Positions 1-14,849 of a DNA stretch of 64,000 bases are shown piece by piece. Every line of letters begins with the position of its first letter. Position 1 is the stretch's first letter. A program made the position numbers and the translations under genes. The notes beneath the pieces were generated by a model. It worked only from the letters and a program-made list of their open reading frames with translations, ran no database searches and was not told the DNA's origin. The DNA is from Zonotrichia leucophrys gambelii (Eukaryota; Chordata; Aves; Passeriformes; Passerellidae). The stretch lies in contig NC_088173.1 in NCBI RefSeq assembly GCF_028769735.1, positions 22,322,038-22,386,037 of the forward strand. Direction: 5' to 3'.

Positions 1-1392
1 TCACCACAGGAAGGTGGATAGGAAAACAAAGTCACCCAAGTTGGAAACAAATAAATGAAATGCATTCAATTAGTTAATGGAGTGTCTCACAAAAGGTTGC
101 ACTATTAGAAAATTAAATTAGATCTTCCCAATATGCTGAGAGTCATTAACACTTTTTTTTCTTTTTTTTTTTTTGGAAACTGGCTGAAATATTCAGGGAA
201 TTATTTTTCACCATTGGCTTTTTGCTTTCCCTGACATACCTTTCAGTCCTGATTCTCTTCAGATTCTTAGTCTTGGAAACAGTGCTAATTTGTGAAAAGC
301 CTTCTTAACTTAAATGACTTTGGTGTAATTCATGAGTACATGGAACATATTTCAGATTTTTCTAAAGGAACATGATGTCCTGAGAGATCAGCTTCACAAG
401 CTATTATATGAGTTAGTCCCACTGCTTACAAAAGGTCTCAGCTCAAGCGTGTTTACTGGTGGCTTTCTTTGCCTTTTTACAGCAAAACAACAGAAAATAG
501 GGGATAGAAGCATTTTAAATTTGCAGTTCTGCCTTTGCAATGTCATTCCAAGTTAACCACGTCCAGCTGACATTGGGTTAGTTAACACCAGCATGGCGTT
601 GCTGGGACAGCACCAGAGTGCCAGCCACACCTCATAGGTCAGATAGGTCAGCACACCAGAGCTCTGCGTGGAGGGGTGGCAGAGCTCTCATTGCCTCCAC
701 ACCATTCCAGCTGGAATGCTGCAGGGCCTGTGGTCAGGAAATGCAGTGCATGAGTGGCCACCTCTCTGTAACTTCACCTGGACCTTGCTGGAGAGATGGG
801 AAGAAGGGATGAGGATATTTCCTGCAAGTACCTACCTAATTGAGCTCACCTATTTTCAGAGTGTGCTCCTTCCTCTTTGTCAGTGTAAGTGATCTCACCC
901 AAACCATGAGTGGAGGGTCCTAAGCACCCCCAGCCAAGCTAGAGGGGAGTCTGCAGGAAGCAGCTCAGTGCCACCTCTTGTTTCAGTGACATGGAACCCA
1001 TCTGTCCCATGGGAAAGCCCAAATCCTGCATTAAAGGTAGCACAGCAGCAGAAAGCATAGGCGAAGCTCCTGGGCAAGGGGGCCAAGGTTGAAAAAGAGT
1101 CAGCCAGGGACATAAAGGCACTTTTCTTTTTCACACCAAGAGTGCTTCTTACCCAGGCAAATAAAAGACTCAGGTACATATGGAGACCCATTATCTCCAT
1201 GTGCTTAAAACTGAATTCTTTGCAGCATGAGATCTGGCTTGCTCTTATGTAAGCAAATTATTTTTATCTGCTTCTAGCCTAATAGAGACTTGACTATTTT
1301 GAGAACTCATAGGTTTCATTGCTATGGAAACTAACTCTGTATCTTTAGGTGAGTCTTGCTATCTCTGATTAGCAGAGTCCACATCTCAGCTT

Positions 1393-1428
1393 AAAAAAAA
1401 AAACAAAAAAAAAAAACAAGCAAAACAA
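1393..1428. repeat. A-rich simple repeat
   Basis: Runs of 11 and 12 A separated by C, then aacaagcaaaacaaca. Could be a decayed retroposon tail; no body is recognised. Confidence 0.8.
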
Positions 1429-1564
1429 CAAAGTTGTATTTGCTGTTTCAGTCCCACTACCCATTACCCTTTGTTTCACTCCTGAGTCCAACATCCTTTA
1501 CAGGAAAGAAGAATTGTGATATTAGCAATGCAATGCTAGGTTACTGGCTTCCATGTTGATGAGA

Positions 1565-1795
1565 AGTGGGAGGATTTACATTGATAATACAGACAATCAA
1601 CACAGGACCATCAGCAAACAGGTCGACCTCGTCCAGGAGTAAAAATCCCCATAAAGAAAACCAGCCTCATACAGATCTCCTCTCCCTCTCCTTGTTTCTC
1701 TCTTGCTTGGGTGAGCGAGCCAAAATGCTCATTGATGATCTGAAATGCTAAACAGCTCTTTTCCAACCCCTTAGATCAATAGTGGGAGGATTTAC
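1565..1795. repeat. Pair of 15-bp direct repeats 216 bp apart
   Basis: agtgggaggatttac occurs at 1565-1579 and 1781-1795. Looser similarity continues after each copy (agtaaaa, then accagcctcat versus accggcctcat). This suggests an old local duplication of about 90 bases or a remnant repeat. Confidence 0.55.
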
Positions 1796-3954
1796 CACAT
1801 GCATGGACAAGGAGAACTTCTGCCACAGGGGCGACTGAGCTGGCAGTAAAACAGACCGGCCTCATCTTATGTTGGAACTTCTGCCTTACTATGAAATTAT
1901 GGAGCTTTTCTCAACCTCACAACCTTTCTTCTTCTGCCCAACTTCAGCTACTCTCATCTTAGAGTATATCCAAACTTGGACCAGAGACATTTCTGGGATG
2001 ATACAGGAGGGGTAAACTCCCCTATAGGAGAGCTTGGATTTCACACGCCTCTGTTTCTTTGTAGAACTGACAGAGCTATAAGGTGCTTGCATTTTTTGGG
2101 GTTGCTCTTTCTTGGGAGTGAAAAATTTGGATTTTGCAGAGTTGTTCAAGGACCAATATGTGTTGGTATTTCATGGTCTCAAAAAACTTTTCTGTGTAAT
2201 TCAACCTTACAGAGAATTCACATCCAGAACTTTTTCGAATTGCTGGAATTCTACTACTCTATTAACACCAAAGGTTTCTCTTTGTTTCTCTCACTCCAAG
2301 AAAAAGTTGTCTCTTCAATGACAGAAAAGCATTACCTCAGTTGTGAAATATACCCACACTTCTGCTCAGAATTGTGATGCATTGTAAATTCTGCTGTAAA
2401 AAAGTTAGTCTTTTGGCAAATCTACCAAGAAGGCAGTGCTGTCAGTAAAAATGAAATATTTTCCTCCAAAATGTCAACACATATACCTGCTTAATACGTT
2501 ACTCCCTATTATAGTACATATAATATATATATTGTAGTACAGGTCAAATGTGTCTTGTCTCAGTGGCATCATCTATAGGGGGAGTTCTGTCCACATTCTT
2601 CTTTGCTACTGTTTGTTCTTTTCAGTTTTAAGTAATTTATTGATTTTTTTTTTCTCCTTTGGAGTATGAGGCCAATCTCTTCCACTGGCTCAAAGATGGC
2701 TAGTCAGGTTTTTTTGGGGTTTTGTATTTGGTTTTAATTTTTTACCCCCAGAAAATTAAAGTTGTATTCCTGTTATATTGATGCAGGTTGGTTTTTTTTT
2801 TTCCTGCATTCTCCCCCTCATTGTCAGTGAAATCACTATCTCACTGTGCTCCCTTTTCATCCAAGCCAAATATTAAGTATGTAAGATCATAGGCAAACAC
2901 TGAAATTTTTGGACAATCAGGATTATGCAATGGCATAAAATGAGAAGAAAGCATTTTCAAAAGGATGAAGGGTATTCAGCTTCAATAAGCAGGAAAATCC
3001 CACAAGTTTAATTCCTGTAATGGATGGCAGTGACACTCACTCTGCTTTATGGGATATTATTCCATAAAGGAATGCAACAAAAACCAGTAGTTAAACTAGG
3101 ACAGATGTTGCTGGAAATATTTAGAAGATGTTTACTTTATATGATTAGTGATCAAATATGCAATGTTCTTGGGTATGTCATCCTCATGACTTCCCACAAG
3201 ACATAATATTTTCCTTGTTGGAAAAAGAAAATAACTAAGTTGTAGGCAGCCTCTAGTAACTGAGATATTTTGGACTGGTGATGTAGCTGTTTAAGCATCC
3301 ATCAGCAAGATCATCCCCCAAGTCCAACCACTTCCGTGGGCTTGCTCTACTTATTCCCTGCACACCTGAAAAATGCTTCCCCCATGCCAGTCACCCTCTC
3401 CCTGCCCAGCCCTGGTACTTTTCCTGGTAGCTTTCCAATGAGGAACTTCCAGCCTCAACTCCCTGGAGCAAGCTGTCCGCTCCTCCCAAGGAATAACCCG
3501 TTTCTTACTGTAGTTTACTGAGTGGATGTCTCTGGGCTTGACTTCAGAAGTGAGAAGGGATTTTTATGACAAGGGTGTGAAACCAGCAAAAGGAAGTTTC
3601 CTTCACAAAGCTCACAAAAGTTTCAGCTGTTGCAGTCAAACTCCTGTGACCTTCTCCAAGGATATGCTTGTGTCATTTAAAAAGAAAAAAATTAAAAAGA
3701 ACTGCAGTTAATATATTTCTGTAAAACTAAAGCTGATTTGAGACTTCCTACACTCAAAGTTGCATTAATATAATCCCTTTCAGCTAATCAGGTGAGTTGT
3801 ATGCAGAATGTACCCAAATCCTCTATTGTAAGACAAAAAGAGACTGAACAGCTGCAAAGAAAGGGAGGTGTGAAGTCTGCCTTCCTTTCTCTTTTGAGCC
3901 TCCCCCACCTTCAGACCCAAGGCAGATCCTATTGCTCTGAAGTAGGGACAGAAC

Positions 3955-5130
3955 TGAAGAATCATAGTATTTTTAAAGTTGGAAAAGACATTTCAGATCA
4001 CCATGTACAACAATTAACCCAGCACTGCCCAGCCCACCAGTAAAACATGTCCTCAAGTGCCACATCTACATGTCTTTTAAATACCTCAATTTTGGTGACT
4101 CAGTCATTTCCCTGGACAGCCTTTTCCAGTGCTTAAGAATCCTCCCTGTGAAGAAATGTTTCATACTACCCAGTCGAGACCTCACCTGGTGCAAGTTGAG
4201 GCCATTTCCTCTTCTCCTGTCACTTGTTGCCTGGGAGCAGAGACCAGCCCCGACCTTGCTGTAGTTGTCTTCCATTTCCCTTCTCTGGACACGCTCCAGC
4301 ACCTCAATGTCCTTCCTGTAGTGAGGGACCCAGAACTGGACACAGGGTTTGAGGTGAGGCCTCACCAGTGCTGAGTACAGGGGACAATCCCTGCCCTGCT
4401 CCTGCTGGCCACACTATTGCTGACAGAAGCCAGGATCAATTGGCCTTCTTGGGCACATGGGCACACTCCTGTTTCATGTTCAGCCCCTGCCAGCCAGCAT
4501 CCCCAGGTCCTTTGCTTGCCATGCAGGTTTCCAGCTGTTCTTCCTCAGTATGTAGCCCTGCACACGGTTGTTGTGACAAGGGCAAGACCCAGCCCTTCAC
4601 CGTGTTGAACCTCACACTGTTGGCCTTGGCCTGTTAATCCAGCCTGTCCAGATCCATTTACAGAGCCTTCCAACCCTCCAGATGAACACTCCCACCCAAC
4701 ATGGTGTCATCTGTGAACTGACTGAGGGTGCTCTCAATTCCCTTGTCCAGGTCATCAATAAGGACATTACAGAGGGCTGGCCCCAGCACTGGGCCCTGGA
4801 GAGCACCACTGGTGACAGCTGCCAGCTGGATGGAACTCCATTCACCACCACTCTCTGGACCTGGCCACCCAGCCAGATGGATATCCAGTTTCTTACCTAA
4901 CAAAGAGTGCACCCATCCAAGCCATGAGCAGCCAGTTTCTCCAGTAAAATGCTGTGGAAACTGTGTCAAAGTCCAGGTAGACTACATCCACAGCCTTCCC
5001 CCTATCCACCAGATGGGTTACCTTGCCTCAGAAGAAGATCAGGCTGGTCAATTAGGACCAGCATTTCATGGATCCATGCTGTCTGGGCCTGAGCTCCTGG
5101 TTTGTCCTGCACCTGCCACGTTCTTCATGA
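3955..5130 (-). mobile_element. CR1 LINE fragment, 3' part
   Basis: Minus-strand CR1 remnant with its 3' end at the left. Its degraded reverse-transcriptase C-terminal region reads [20 protein letters not shown] then FTDDTMLGG on the minus strand, matching the CR1 signature of the GVPQGSVLGP and FADDTKLGG type. Several frame breaks show it is inactive. The left end carries the decayed 3' terminus (aatcatagtat). The plus-strand frames running across it and beyond (such as 5102-5668) are read-through of the antisense and are not genes. Confidence 0.9.
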
Positions 5131-8100
5131 TATCCTCTCTTCTCCTCTGCCCTCCCTGCCATTCACCGCTTGCCTGACACCAGCATTGTCCTGGCAGCCC
5201 CCAGTGACCCGTGGTTTCTGCACCCTCCCATCCCACTTTCCCTGGATAACTGCCTTGACATTGTCCCAAGGCCAGATTAATTGCCTGTTTTCTTTCTTAA
5301 GGAATAATGGTCAATATCACTTTATTGAAGCCAAAAAGCAACACTATTTCCCCCATTTCATTCTTAGTATGTACTTTTATGTTGCTGAACTGCACTTTGG
5401 TCTCCTACCTCTCATTCACCCTCCCTTTCTGACTCCCTATCTATTGCTCAATGACCTCCAGTCTCTGAGGCACCAGGGTCAGCAGCAGAGCGAGGATGCA
5501 CAGCGGGATGTCACCATGCCTGGAGAAGAATGTCACAGGCCAAGGCTGGACCTCCTGCTTGGAGTTTGCCATACAAGGGTGTTACCCTCTGCTACAGCAA
5601 CAGGCTGCGTCCCCTCAATTCCTCAGCCTCCTTCACCTTGTTCCTTTTGTTCTGCTTTCCAACGCTAAGCATGAAGCTGGAGCAGCCAGAAAGACAAGAG
5701 CTGCCCTTTTCCAAGTACCTCTCCTATGCAGCTATCTTTTATGGGCATTGAACATTTTTGCTTTATTGTGAACCTTTTTGGCCAGTAGACAGTGGCTGGT
5801 GAGGGAAGCTTGATTCTACAAGAGCTGAAGCTCTGTGCTGGGGTGGAAAGGCAAAATACTGGGGAGAGCTCTGTATACGAGCCAAACAGCAAGACTTCCT
5901 CAGGCTCTGACTTCTAAAACATTCATCTGCTAAATACATTGCTTTTATTTCATTTACAGAATCATACTCTGCTCTGAGGCCTTTTCTGTATGTGTTTGCT
6001 ATGGTATGGCCATAAACATTTTTTGTCATCAGCCTGAGGGCAGAGAAATTCATACAGCTCTTACACTACTGCAATCCCATTGACTTCAGGAGAATTATTT
6101 CCCATTACAGCAAGTGAAATCAGAATGAGTAAATATGCCATTTCCCTGCTGTTCACCATTAACACTGTAATGCTCACTGGAGTAGTCAGAGAAAGCTGGA
6201 GATTGACTCTTGTTTGACTCTGTATATCTTGTGTGATGTGCAGGGCTTCCTCTTTCCACTGGGAACCAGAACTGCTCTATCAAATTGGAGAGGAACCAGT
6301 GGCAGAAAAATTAGGGGCTATTTAATTTTAGAAACAATTTAGGAATACTTTTAAAAATTTTCCCTCTTTCTGTTGCGAATCAAAGCATTCAGGTGATTCA
6401 GTAACCCAGAGAAACCTTTCATCCTGATCTTATGGTTGGGAAAACTCTGAGACACAGACATCTCAAATAATTTGTCCTTGGCCATAGATGTGGTGAAGAC
6501 AGAAGATTCCTTGTTCTATAATGACACTTGAATACATTTAACCACTAGACCACACTTCTTCATCACTCTTTAGTGTTTAATTTAGAAACAAACATAAGAA
6601 GGCAACAAAACAAGTGAAGTTCAGTTTCAGAACCACCATGGATCAGACACACAGAGCTGCTAAACTGCATCCAGCCATCACATGGTTGCTGTAGGAAAGG
6701 CTGGGAGTTAAATCCCCATGCAGAGGTCATTTACAATTGCACACAACAGAGATACTCCCTGGATGGAGCGTGAGTTATTCTGGAAGAGGAAGGATCTGTC
6801 AAAGCCGGACATGTTGTGAAGAAACATCCTCATAAACAGACCCAGGAACCACCAACCCAAGCATGTGCTAAATGGATCTCAAGGTCACAAATGCTTTGGG
6901 GACCCCCTGCTGGATCTATCTGGCTGCCTATTTCCCTCCATGTGTATTATTAGAATAGCCTATCCTAAATTTTTAATCCAGAAATGACTAATGACAGCCT
7001 TTCCCTTTTCAATTTTAATGCATTTTTTTCCTGGCATTTTATTTTAAGACAAAAAGGAATAATGATTATCTCAATAATTAACATCTCACACTTTGTAAGG
7101 AAGAGGCCATGTACTTTCTCAGCAAATTCTCTTTCCAAAGATGTAAGCAAGGCTAGTGATAAGGTTAGGGGGATATTCTTCTGGGCTGTGGCTGTGTACT
7201 CAGCTTTATCTATTCAAAACAGCAGCAGCAAAATGGCTCAGAACAAGGACACCTTCAGAGATGAAGGTGGCAGCTCCAGCTCAAGCTGTCATGTCTCACT
7301 GTACAGAGTGTTGTGTCCAAAGTTGAGTTTTCCTATCTCCACTCTCAGCTGCACACTTGTTCAAAGCTTCAAGGTTTCCTGTTCAAGACCAGGAATATAT
7401 TTGTATTTTAAGCAATGAACTACCAAAATGATTTCCTTGCCTGTGCCCTCTGTGGATACATTCTCAGCAAAGAACACACCTTCCATTTTTGTCTAAAGTA
7501 AACAGATTTCATCTACCCTTCTCAGTCCCCTCCTCCAAGTTAGAAATGTCAGGAATTACAATTGCTGACACCGTGCTTGCTTCAGGACTACCAAGAATTG
7601 GGGCTTTGGTACAAGCAGAAATTTGACCTGCTGTTTTCCCAGCCTTCAGCTGAGGGAAAGAGGATGTTGTCTCTCTCATGAAGGGGTTTCGCAAGGAACC
7701 CACATAACCTGTTCTCAGCAACTGCTGGTTTGTCATTTGAGTTAAAATTGCAAGTAAATGAGTAGGGATTTACTTGGCTTAACTAAATGCTTCTACTTAA
7801 AAAAAAAAAAAAATCATTAAAAACATTGCAGCTCAAGTTTCTCTCATTTTTCCTGTCACTAACTCATGACTTAGAGGCTGCCCCACAGCAAAACCATAGA
7901 GTTTGAGATTTAATATTTGCAGCAACTGATTTGCACAGGCTTCAACAAATGCATTTGCAGATTTGCAGAAGAGAATGAAGAGTCAAAACCAGGTCAGTCC
8001 CTTTGTTCTCACTGTAGTTTTTGCTGTTGCAAAAGGCAGTTCAATTTCGTATAATCACAACAGCAAGCAGCTATAACAGAATACATTAAAAACACATTTG

Positions 8101-11100
8101 TTCAATAAAAGAATGCCATTTCACAAAAGGTCATGCTTTCAGTTTTGAGGAGACTGCTAGTCATTTGCTTAAATGCCAATATATCATATAGCAAACCTTT
8201 GACTTCTTTGTTCCCTAGCTGCCTTGCCTACAAAAATGAGGCAAACATATTTACCTGCCTTCTCAGATGCTGAGATATTTGGCTATAAATTAAAAATACG
8301 TAGTACTGAATATTTAAAACGAGGCACATGTGAAATAAGACATACAGTCCCATAAAGTGGACAACATATGGGAAATGTACTGTTAGGAGTCTCCTTGGGA
8401 AAAACAATAATCATCACAATTATGACTTTCAGCAGTTTACCTAATTGTGCACAACATTCCACAACATTTAGTTGGAAACCACCTAGTCCATACTAAACTT
8501 CAAATACTTAAACACGACCCAGCATTTCAGGGAGTTTCTCCTCCCCACCTGAATGCCTGCAGCCCCTACAGCCTGTTTCCAGTGACAGAGAGAAGAACAT
8601 CACCATAGATACACACACCACTTCTGCATGATCTCGCCCATAGCTCTAAAGAGCTATTCCCCATCATTTTAGCCTGCACCCTGTAAAAGTCACCTTTCAG
8701 ATACATTGGAATCTTTATGTAAGAAGAAAATTTGCTTTTAGCCCAGGGGTAAATTTATTGCATCATTTAATCTGCAACCTCCTCTTGAATACAGGAACCT
8801 ATACATTTTCATCCATTTGTCTCTTGGGCACTTAGTTAATGAAGGAGAAGAATTTTGCTGATTGTATTGGCTGAATTTTTTGTCTTTTTAAAATGTTGTC
8901 CAAGCAAAAAATGAATTCTCATCAGTCCAGGTAGATGGGGAGAAATATAGTATCGCCTGTGATATTAATTCTTCTCTTTTTTTGTCCTGTATGATATTTA
9001 AAAGAAGACAGATTCCTGTATTTCAATATTACACTAAGAAACACTTGCAATTTTGATTACTTTTTAAGGAACTAATTTTTTTTAATGTATATGTTTTCCT
9101 AAGAAACCACTCCATTAAATTTGATGCATGGGTAGTCTCCTTTTTTAAAGATTCACCTTTAATGGATCACTTTTATCTCAGTAACTGGGGCATATAAAAG
9201 TATGTTTCCTTCTCTGTATTACAAAAAACAAGTAGAAGGAATGGGTTTTGCTAGCTGTCACACTTAGTAACTCCATAAAGGACACCTGAAATTCCTCGAG
9301 TGTGCCATCATGAGCAGGTTGTGCTTTTCGAGTTTCCACCTGACCAAGCCCTACAGCATGGGGCATGTGGTTCACCATTCTCAGAAGCAATCTATATTTG
9401 AATTAGAATTTGTCACCTAGGTTCAGTGAATATGCCCAGTTCTGCATGTGCTCCACGTCCTTTGAACAGGCAAAAGACAGAACAGGTCCAAGGATGAGAA
9501 GGTGTGAAAACAATACTGAGTGAGAGAAGGTGACCATCATGGAAAAAGATGAGTGGAAGAGCCCAAAACCAAAAGCAGGAGCAGAGGATGGAGAAAAAGG
9601 CTGCAAGGCAGAAGCTGGAGAGGTAGAGGTGAGAACTGAAGAGGTTTTTAATCAGTCCTCTCTCACACTTTGTTTCAGAATTTGGCAATGAAGAGACATT
9701 TTTTGAGCCTCAACATGCCTCTTCTGTGTAGCTAACAGCTACAAAACCCAACAAGGAAAAATATTTTTTCTCATTCCCCTCATATTCTGCCTTTAAATGC
9801 TGCTTTCTCAAACCTAATTTTTAATTTAATTTTGTTTTCAATGTAATAAAAAAAATCTTTACTGTAGCAGCATTAAAAGACAATCAAATTTGAGTGCTGG
9901 ACAAAGATAATCAACAGAGTTGACAACCTAGAAATTCTGGTCCCCTTACAGAACAACTGCTGTGTGGATATAAAACCTTTGTCCTATCAGTTACATGCAG
10001 GCCTTTTTTTTCCTTATGAACATCTTAAACATCAATTATCCATGCAACTTGGGAAAAAAATCATAATAGAGGCTCTCTTTCTCAAGGCAAATTTTGAGAG
10101 AGAAGTACTGCGCTAAGAGGCAAAATACTCAAACAAAAGCAGTGATTATATCCCTGTTATTGATATGAGCTTTTAAATGGCATATGATACAACCAGATTG
10201 GTTCAGTAAGAAAACAGGTTTAGAGTTGGATGGTAGCTGAGATTTTTCTGTTGTTTTTTAAGGCTAAGGATAGCCAGATGGATAAGGATTTTATTATAGG
10301 TATTGGCAACTTAATGCTGCTGAAAGCCTGACACATGACGCATTGACTCGAAGTTGGAACATTAGATTTTCATCAACATTAAATTCAAGCAAATTTTTCT
10401 GAAACTGCAGCCTGGATGTGCCACCATGGTTTGCATATTACCTACCTCAAATGAAAAAAAACGCACAAACATTGGTAATTATTCCCTCTGAAGTGAAAAA
10501 GGTGAGTGAAGAGCATTCTCCCCCAGGGAAGAGCCAGAACTCCTGCAAACTTGTGCGTGCAAACACACACACTGAGCTCTGCTCCCGTCACAGCCGGGTC
10601 ACAGGGCACGCTGCCCTCCTCACATCAAGCAGCCTGAAAAACGAGGTTTTACTGTCAGTCTTCTGCTGCCTTCCAGGGAGAAGCACTCCAGTGACCCCCA
10701 AACCTTGCACTGCAGATGAACCTCTAACACACACGTGATTTGTTGAAAATACATGAAAATACACGCATGTATTCATCAGTTAAATCCATAATTTCCTAAT
10801 TCAGGTATGAAAATGTTGTTGGCTTGGAATACATGAACCAAAGCAATAGTGCTGGACATGAAAAGTCTCCAAAGGAGCCTCCCAGAGGTGACATTTATCT
10901 ATGTTTCTTCATTTGTAGCATAGACAAAGGGAGTCATTTACATTCCTGAAAGATCTTGTCTCAGCAGTTTCCCTTCTGAGAGGGTAAATGGAAAAAGGTA
11001 ACTAATCTGTTTGTGGCCTTCCAAAAACTTGACAGGCATGGCCAGGTACCTGCCTGGGAAAGCTGGCCATGTAACATCAGGTATGCCAAAGTGAACATGA

Positions 11101-14100
11101 GGGGAAAAAAATACCACAGACAGAGGAGGGTTAGCAAAGAAAGAATTCTGGCCAGTAAGGCAACAGAGTAACTTGATCAGTGCACTTTGCACAGCACAAC
11201 TTGTCACAGTTAACACAAAGGATAAAAACTTCACCATTAGTATCACTCAACCTGCAGTGATTAAACATCTCCCTGGAGTTTCTCCTCTCATCAGGGCAAG
11301 AATTCTTCCTGAATTTGGCCCCTGTCTCCTAGCCAGCGTCACATCAGACCTTCTCCAGTAACACAGACTTCAACGGCAATAGTGAGCACCAACTATTATC
11401 TGAGTCCCTAAAGAAAGTCTACCTGAGGTGAGCCAACTGCAGCAGTCAGCTCAGAAAAATGACCAGAAAGCTGCTGTGCTTGAGGTACAGCAGGCAAGGT
11501 CAACATTTCCCTGACTAATAATGGATTTGGGACAGGAGGCATTAGAAATGAGGTAGGTTTTGGATGCTGCTTCCACCAAACCCGGGATCTGCTTGGCTTG
11601 TGGTATTCCCAGCACTCAGCAGCCCAGCTGGAAGCCATAAGCACCATTGGCTCAGGCTTGTGACACCACTGTGGCATCAAGCACATTTGTCACAGAGGAA
11701 GACAGCACAAATACAGCCTGTTAGCCTAGGGAGTTTATGGAACTGCTGGCTGCAGGTTAAGCTTTTCTGCAGGTTAAGCTTTCTTGTTTTGTTGGAATGA
11801 TCACATTTCTCAGCTGCAAAGAGTTTATTTTAAAAAAACCAGTCACTGTCATCATCATTGGTTACACATGCATGTCAGAACACCTAAATATTAATTTTTG
11901 GAACACACGTAATTCCTTCTGACTCTCCTTTGGTTTTCTGAAGGGCCTGAGGTTTCTGGTTGTAAATTTACTCAGCAGTAACTCAACCCTCTTGTGAAAC
12001 GTGCAGAAATGGCAGAAAACAGTTTGATAAAGGAAGGCACATATTTAACCTCAGCAAGCCCAGCCCCTGGGAATAACCCTATTCTGTTCCACAGCACGGG
12101 CAGTCTTGTGAAAGAGAAATGAATCAGCCACGCACCCTGGCCTGTACTGAGCCACTGGCTGAGGGGCCAGCTTTTCACCTCATTATACCTTTGGGGAAGA
12201 GAAATTACTATGAGGTTGAGGCATTTTGCAGCATGCTAAGAGGTTTCACAATCCCTGGGCAGACAAAGATGGTGAAAGAGCCTAGACCAGTCAAGTGAAA
12301 GGAGTAAATCCCTGCTCTGCTCACGTGTCCCTGGCAGCCATCACCCACTGGCCTGCACTTGGGCTGCTTTTCCCTGTGCCAAGAGACAGCACTGCTGCCC
12401 ATGCAAGAAAGGGGGATTTATCGGGGGGGGGTAAGAGAAGATGCTGCAGGCCAGGAATTAGATCTGAGACAGAAAGGCCAAGCCTTAGCCTAGAGCTCTG
12501 CTGCAGCCCTGCAGACACAACACAACTCACGGAAGAAAACCATGTCCTACCTGACACAGGGGCTGTGGCTGGCTCCTCAGAAGGGCTGCTTTAGAAGACA
12601 CCCATCTCTTAATTTCAGAGCCTGAGGGTTCACGTTCTGCTCATGACCTCAAGTGAGAAATGCACAGAGAATTAGTCTTAAAGCTCTACTGAAGTCTACT
12701 TTACGCTGACCAGATGGAAGCTGCTCAGCAAAACAGCCTTCTGCCAGGTTCTTTATGCCATTTCTGAGGAATGGCACAGTGTCAGATCTAGGGTAAAAAA
12801 TGCTTTTGATTCAAAGCTCTAGTGTTTCAAAGTTCATCTGTGTAGCTGGTCTACAAGTAATTTTAAAGTGAATTTTTACTGCACCAGAAAGGATGTGCAG
12901 AAGTGAAAGGCAGAAGCCAGCTCTATTCCTTGTGCTGGTTAAAAGGCACAGTTTTAGTAGCTTCCAGTTTCCTTGGGTGAGGGAAGCTAGCTGCAAAGTC
13001 AATCACAGAAACTAAAGATTTGCTACACTTCACGTATAACTGAAATAATACAGTGCAAAAGGTATAAACAGTCACAAGTCTTCAACTGTAGAAATGTGAC
13101 CAAAATAACCGAAAACAAGTCACACTGAAGTAGAAGTTTGAAGAAAAAACTTGAGGTTGATATTGTTAATATAATTTTTTCCTACATTGACAAGACAACC
13201 GAGTACCAGTGGCACTCCAATGTGCCAAACACAGCACAGCTCAAGTGGCTACTACTACTTTAGTGTTCCCTACTGACTTCACTTTTATAGGATGGCTAGT
13301 GTTAAATCTCAACCTCATGAGAGCAAAAACAAGCTTGGAAAGAGGAAGACAGCATTTTCTTACTCTCTGCTGGTGGCACACAGCCACGTTTCCATGCACA
13401 AGATAGCAGTTTAAAAAGACATGTGGATTCTTGTCTTCTACCCAGCCATGGTCATTAGGGTCTGATTTAAGATGTCTGAAGTCCTGGGTGTACTCAGCTA
13501 TTAAGGCACGATTTGACCTTGACTTCCAAGCAGTCATTGCTCTGTGCCTCTGCATTCTTCTTTGAATTGTTCCACCTCTTTATAGATTTTTTCCAGCTGG
13601 CCCTTTTGATCCTATTTGAAGAAGCTGTGTGGGGGCAGTTCATTGCATGAAGGAATACTAGGCCTGAAGAGCAACAGCTGTAGCTCCAGCAGAAGTTAGA
13701 AAAACTCCTATATGGCAGTGTTTTCCTTTTAATTCCTATAGAACTGCCTTCTGAGCGCAAAATATGCTTAGCAGTTCATCTTAATTCTCTGATGACTTTG
13801 CCTTTCCCCAGCCAGCAGGACAGCGATTTTGCAGCTGCTGCTACTGCACCTCATTTATCAGCAGCTTCCCTTGCCGGTGCTGGGAGCACTGACAATTGTG
13901 CTCATAATTCACACAGAACAGGGACTCCACTCTGGAAGGAAACAAGAGCTCCACAATGCCTTTCTGCAGCTTTCACAGCTGTGGGAGATACTTGGATGAA
14001 GTGGTTCCTGCTCCTGCTGATGCCCACTGCCAGCCCCATGTCCCTGACAATGATGTGTCACGGCCACGGAGCAAAGGGAAAATAATGGAAACAGAACAAA

Positions 14101-14849
14101 TACATCCTGCAATTTTCCAGGAGTTACTCCTCTTCTTAGCAAGGTATTAAGGTCAGAAATAATGACAGCTACCCTCACAGGGTGCTTCTGTGGTGAGGAA
14201 GGGAGAAATGAGGATATATTTCCATAGGTTACCTTAGTCTCTGGCAGAATAACAATCAGGTCCAATAAACACATCATGAGCAGCAAATAGGGTTTGCAAA
14301 GCTGAGCTATTTGATGCCAATCTAGAGCCAGGCAAGCAACCTGAAACCAGCTTTTATGCTAACTGCAGCTGGGGAAAAGGAGCACGATTGGCAGTGGTCC
14401 CACCAAGCAGACGCTGTGCTATTACAGCCAGCTGCAGCTCCGGTAGCTCACCAGCCCTTCAGGGGGCAGTTTTCCTGCCACAGCTACGCTGAAGCAATGG
14501 GGAGGCAATGCTGGAAAGGGGAATAGTGCTTCTCCTTCTCATCCTTACACCTGGCTATGGATTCTCAAGGCATCACAGTAGCAGCTCTCATCTGACCCCT
14601 ACTGCAAGCAAGTGGGTAAGGGCATATTTCCACCAGCAAACACAAGGGCAGCGGCAGACTGGCTTAACTGAGGTGAAACTCACTGCCCCGCATTCCCATT
14701 TGCTTTAAGCAGACCTCAGTGAAAGGGGCAGACCAGTTGTCTTCCCTGCTGCAGCCACTTCCCTTGTGCTGGCAGGAGCACCTGCACTGGGCTACAGCTG
14801 AGTGCCCAACCTCATCCTCATCATGAGCACAAAGATCAAATACTGTTCC
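5131..14849. other. Intergenic sequence, no gene recognised
   Basis: Mixed-composition sequence with no recognisable coding exon, RNA gene or long repeat. In mammals the gene next to the 3' end of FNIP2 is SPMIP2 (C4orf45), facing it. An orthologue would be on the plus strand here, but I could not identify its exons. Confidence 0.55.
11750..11782. repeat. Tandem duplication of a 17-bp unit
   Basis: ctgcaggttaagctttt is followed at once by ctgcaggttaagcttt. A recent small tandem duplication without other context. Confidence 0.85.

Larger units (their letters stand above)
1..3954. other. Intergenic sequence, no gene recognised
   Basis: AT-rich sequence with short T-rich and A-rich runs and the 15-bp direct repeats. 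Open frames here (the longest is 133 codons, plus 1976-2377) resemble no family and overlap an open frame on the other strand. I see no exon with convincing splice sites. Confidence 0.6.

Noticed and set aside
4612..4969. Possible retroviral polymerase
   Set aside because: The motif order and downstream sequence are those of CR1 LINE reverse transcriptase; no LTR, primer site or gag/env sequence is visible.
5102..5668. 188-codon plus-strand open frame
   Set aside because: Its start overlaps the antisense strand of a CR1 fragment; the rest is proline- and leucine-rich with no family resemblance or splice context.
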